A stretch of 64,000 bases of DNA from Azospirillum brasilense (GTDB lineage: Bacteria; Pseudomonadota; Alphaproteobacteria; Azospirillales; Azospirillaceae): positions 62,001 to 126,000 of the forward strand of contig NZ_QLKQ01000007.1 of the NCBI RefSeq assembly GCF_003349955.1, read 5' to 3'. How positions within the stretch are numbered: the stretch's first letter is position 1; each line of letters starts with the position of its first letter. Below, in pieces: positions 51,575 through 64,000 of the stretch. The notes beneath the pieces are model-generated. The model worked only from the letters and a program-made list of their open reading frames with translations, was not told the origin of the DNA and ran no database searches. Both the position numbers and the translations under genes were made by a program.

Positions 51575-51869
51575 GTCCAAACGTCCCTTGCACCTCGTTT
51601 CGATGACGCGACTGCGTCACCGGCACCCCAAAATCTGTCCCCCGGGGACCCGCGGCGGCAGGCGAACCGGAGCCGGCTCACCGAAGCGGTGGGCGGCGGT
51701 TCGTCTGTCCGATCTGACGGCCGATACGAAAAAGAACATCCCCCGCATCGCAATGCGGATGGATGTTCCTGGCAGCAACCGGTGCAAGTGGAGCTTGCGG
51801 TGCCGTTCGTGATCGGGCTGCGTCTAGGCCGGACGTGCCTACTACCAACCCAAATTCCAGAGGGCGTAA

Positions 51870-51898
51870 CGTGTATGCCCTGGGCGCCCCGGTGTCAA
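51870..51898 (-). promoter_or_regulatory. rpsJ: Sigma-70-type promoter candidate for the S10 operon
   Basis: TTGACA (perfect -35) at 51898-51893 on the minus strand, 17 bp, then TACACG, a weak -10. Located between the tuf terminator and rpsJ. Confidence 0.5.
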
Positions 51899-51985
51899 CC
51901 CACATTTTCCCCCTTGTGACAGGAGGGTGACGGGATCGGCCCGGTTCGGCGCGTCACGCCGCATTTTCGCGGATCGGCCATGCAA

Positions 51986-52015
51986 AAGGGGGCCGGCCCG
52001 AAGGCCGGCCCCCTT
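51986..52015 (-). terminator. Intrinsic terminator of tuf / str operon
   Basis: AAGGGGGCCGGCC and GGCCGGCCCCCTT form a 13-bp stem over a tetraloop, followed on the minus strand by TTGC; about 15 bp after the tuf stop. Confidence 0.88.
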
Positions 52016-52030
52016 CCGCAGAACACGAAC

Positions 52031-53221
<1,191 letters not shown>

Positions 53222-53258
53222 GGTGTGTGCTCTCCGTCTCTTTGTCGTTCCAGCGGTT

Positions 53259-55337
<2,079 letters not shown>

Positions 55338-55363
55338 GACAAGCACCTGGGCCGGTGGGTGCC

Positions 55364-55846
<483 letters not shown>

Positions 55847-56218
55847 TTACTTCGGACGCTTCGCGCCGTACTTCGAACGACGCTGCTTACGGTCCTTCAC
55901 GCCCTGGGTATCGAGCGTGCCGCGGATGATGTGGTAGCGAACGCCGGGAAGATCCTTCACACGGCCGCCGCGGATCATAACCACCGAGTGTTCCTGGAGG
56001 TTATGGCCTTCACCGGGGATGTAGGAGGTCACTTCGAAGCCGTTCGTCAGGCGAACGCGGGCGACCTTACGCAGAGCCGAGTTCGGCTTCTTCGGCGTGG
56101 TCGTGTAAACGCGGGTGCAGACGCCACGCTTCTGCGGGCACGCCTCCATCGCGGGAACCTTATTGCGCGCGGCCAAGGGCTCGCGCGGCTTACGGATCAA
56201 CTGGTTGATCGTCGGCAT
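55847..56218 (-). CDS. rpsL: 30S ribosomal protein uS12
   Basis: 123 residues. [20 protein letters not shown] at the start; [17 protein letters not shown] and [17 protein letters not shown] carry lysines at positions 43 and 88 (the streptomycin-resistance sites), both wild type, and Asp89, the usual methylthiolation site. Decoding-centre protein. First gene of the str operon. Confidence 0.98.
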   Translation of the reverse strand: MPTINQLIRKPREPLAARNKVPAMEACPQKRGVCTRVYTTTPKKPNSALRKVARVRLTNGFEVTSYIPGEGHNLQEHSVVMIRGGRVKDLPGVRYHIIRGTLDTQGVKDRKQRRSKYGAKRPK

Positions 56219-56296
56219 ATCTGCCCTTCATCCCTTCAGGTCGATCGGCCGGCGGAGCCGGACCGATTGGAAAATCGCCCGGCGGCACCGGACGAT

Positions 56297-56337
56297 GCAA
56301 AAGCCCGCCTGCGAAGCCTGAGGGGCTTCGAGCGGGC
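56297..56337 (-). promoter_or_regulatory. Terminator-like hairpin in the str operon leader
   Basis: GCCCGC/GCGGGC with an inner CGAAGCC/GGCTTCG stem, followed on the minus strand by TTTTGC. It lies between the promoter and rpsL, about 80-120 nt before the start codon, so it could attenuate transcription. Confidence 0.5.
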
Positions 56338-56463
56338 CCAATGGTCGATCGCCGTCGGATCGGTCCGCGAGGACCCGGTCGTTCAGCTATGTCGCTTGGG
56401 TTCAGCCGGATGCCGGACGGGATGGACGAAAGACCTTCCCGAGGCTCCTTTTGAAGTTCGCGG

Positions 56464-56492
56464 ACTATATGGGTCCGCCAGAGACCCGTCAA
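56464..56492 (-). promoter_or_regulatory. Sigma-70 promoter of the str operon
   Basis: On the minus strand TTGACG (-35), exactly 17 bp, TATAGT (-10). Predicted start near 56457, giving a leader of about 240 nt. The spacer itself contains GGGTC...GACCC inverted halves. Confidence 0.8.
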
Positions 56493-56668
56493 GCGCGCAG
56501 ATGACCGTTTTACGCTAGCTTCAGAGAAGGCTTCCGCACCAGCCCGTTCGCCATCGACGCAAGACATCCCCCGACGCCGTCCACGCTCGTTTTTATTGGC
56601 GCCTTCTTAAAGAGGATGGTTCCGATCAATAACATTTGGCTCTCGGCGGCAATGTTGAAACGCGAAAA

Positions 56669-56692
56669 GGCGGCGATGTGCACATCGCCGCC
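56669..56692 (-). terminator. Perfect 24-bp palindrome, terminator-like
   Basis: GGCGGCGATGTG followed directly by CACATCGCCGCC; on the minus strand it is followed by TTTTCGCG. It would end any minus-strand transcript from the AT-rich region. Confidence 0.55.
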
Positions 56693-57236
56693 CCCTGCCA
56701 TGGCCATGGCTATCGCATCCGTCGACGCGATGAATTTTGTATGCTCTCTCTCATAGTGAACGAGACTGCAGAAAATTGCTCGAGCTCGTCCTCATATGGC
56801 GAGGATGTCGCATCTCACTGGGAGCCATAGACATCTGAGAGTCCATGATTACCGGAGCGGACAGGGGTTGCGCGCTGCTCTGGATCATTTCAAAGCGCTG
56901 CGACTTTGATTAGTCCGTGAGAATAAGCCCGGCGGCCTTCCTATTTCCCATTCAATCACCCCATTTGATCTCACCGAGTAATCACCTGGCTACTCCATTC
57001 CCCCGTTCGTTGCGAGTTTCCATAGATCGTACATCGCGCTACCCAGGTCAAAAGCTGCAACAACGATCCGTATCACTAGCTCAAAAGCTCTCGCATACAT
57101 TGCTGGCACTCCGGCATTTGCATGAGCACCAAGCCGGCCGGTGCGAACAGCTTGCAGAAAGATCAACTTTTCTGCGAGCCATAAATAGCTAGGACGCGCG
57201 GAGCTATCCTTCAAGGACGACTTTTACATTTTTCCA

Positions 57237-57269
57237 AAGAAAAGGGCGCGTCCCCTGCGGAACGCGCCC
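57237..57269 (-). terminator. Intrinsic terminator of rpoBC
   Basis: GGGCGCGT and ACGCGCCC pair around a CCGCAGGGG-type loop, followed on the minus strand by TTTTCTTT; about 40 bp after the rpoC stop. Confidence 0.88.
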
Positions 57270-57310
57270 CCTCCCCTACCCTATGCGCCGAAGCGTCGGT
57301 CCCCGAACCC

Positions 57311-61513
<4,203 letters not shown>

Positions 61514-61526
61514 TTAAGGGCAGTTC

Positions 61527-61564
61527 CCGCCGGAAGGGGCCGACATGGCCCCTCCTCCGGCGGG
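61527..61564 (-). other. Strong intercistronic hairpin between rpoB and rpoC
   Basis: CCCGCCGGA pairs with TCCGGCGGG (9 bp) and inside it AGGGGCC pairs with GGCCCCT over a 5-nt loop. No T-tract follows on the minus strand, so it is more likely an RNA processing or stability element than a terminator. Confidence 0.6.
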
Positions 61565-61580
61565 TTCAAGTCTCTTGGGC

Positions 61581-64000
<2,420 letters not shown>

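Larger units (their letters stand above)
51575..52030. other. tuf-rpsJ intergenic region and S10 leader
   Basis: 455 bp with no gene. From tuf toward rpsJ it holds the tuf terminator (51986-52015), a promoter candidate (51870-51898) and a leader of about 290 nt with two hairpins: CCGCAT-TGCG-ATGCGG near 51745-51765 and TGACGC-GACT-GCGTCA at 51604-51619, about 30 nt before the rpsJ ATG. Confidence 0.6.
56219..57310. other. Long AT-richer intergenic region between rpoC and rpsL
   Basis: About 1.09 kb. Near rpsL it holds a strong promoter (56464-56492) and a leader hairpin (56297-56337); near rpoC the rpoC terminator (57237-57269); in between a 24-bp perfect palindrome (56669-56692). Positions 56520-57230 are clearly AT-richer than the rest of the window. 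Short frames there (for example about 56917-57192 plus, 56990-57214 minus) have no recognisable family, no ribosome-binding site and poor starts, so I do not call genes. It may be a decayed insertion. Confidence 0.6.

Noticed and set aside
56917-57214. Two short overlapping frames in the AT-rich gap
   Set aside because: The minus one starts with TTG without a Shine-Dalgarno; neither matches a family.

Overview
The window is GC-rich chromosomal DNA from an alphaproteobacterium, most likely a Rhodospirillales member close to Azospirillum. The evidence is the combination of FliX, a SciP-type DUF1153 protein, DUF6468 beside fliM, MotE, DUF1465, a DksA with a degenerate zinc finger, and RpoH/ROSE-type heat-shock control. 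Organism assignment is inference; no rRNA gene is present.

Positions 1-24252 hold motility genes. A minus-strand unit, cheZ - MotB-like without the proton aspartate - MotB-like with it - large secreted TPR protein (6480 down to 899), is tightly packed and preceded by a perfect TTAA-N7-TTAA CtrA-type box. A second minus-strand unit is fliL-fliM-DUF6468-motE. Plus-strand units are flgF-flgG-flgA-flgH, flgI-flgJ-flbY(flgN-like) and fliK-flgD, followed by sciP. The three plus-strand flagellar units each have a sigma-54 -24/-12 candidate preceded by dyads of the form GGCA-N5-TGCC; at all three the dyads are spaced 20-21 bp. This resembles the FlbD/FliX enhancer logic of Caulobacter. Between flgH and flgI lies a block with an AT-richer RTX protein gene, two coiled-coil proteins and dksA, then fliX.

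Positions 24488-39886 are mixed housekeeping genes: a MaoC-type dehydratase, two identical tRNA-Lys(CUU) genes, a methyltransferase, a DUF2243 membrane protein, an MsbA-like ABC exporter, rpmE, DUF1465, an Hsp20 gene with an RpoH-like promoter and a ROSE-like RNA thermometer, a PAS histidine kinase, an O-acetylhomoserine sulfhydrylase with a leader terminator, an alpha/beta hydrolase, a carboxylate-amine ligase with an N-formylglutamate amidohydrolase, an EamA transporter and a FadR/GntR regulator.

Positions 40030-64000 are all minus strand and hold the transcription/translation cluster. In transcription order: rpoB (cut by the window edge), rpoC, an AT-richer gap of about 1.1 kb, the str operon rpsL-rpsG-fusA-tuf, then the S10 and spc operons from rpsJ to secY and adk. 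The alpha operon (rpsM, rpsK, rpoA, rplQ) that normally follows adk in relatives is absent; the cluster ends at a terminator facing a GntR gene.
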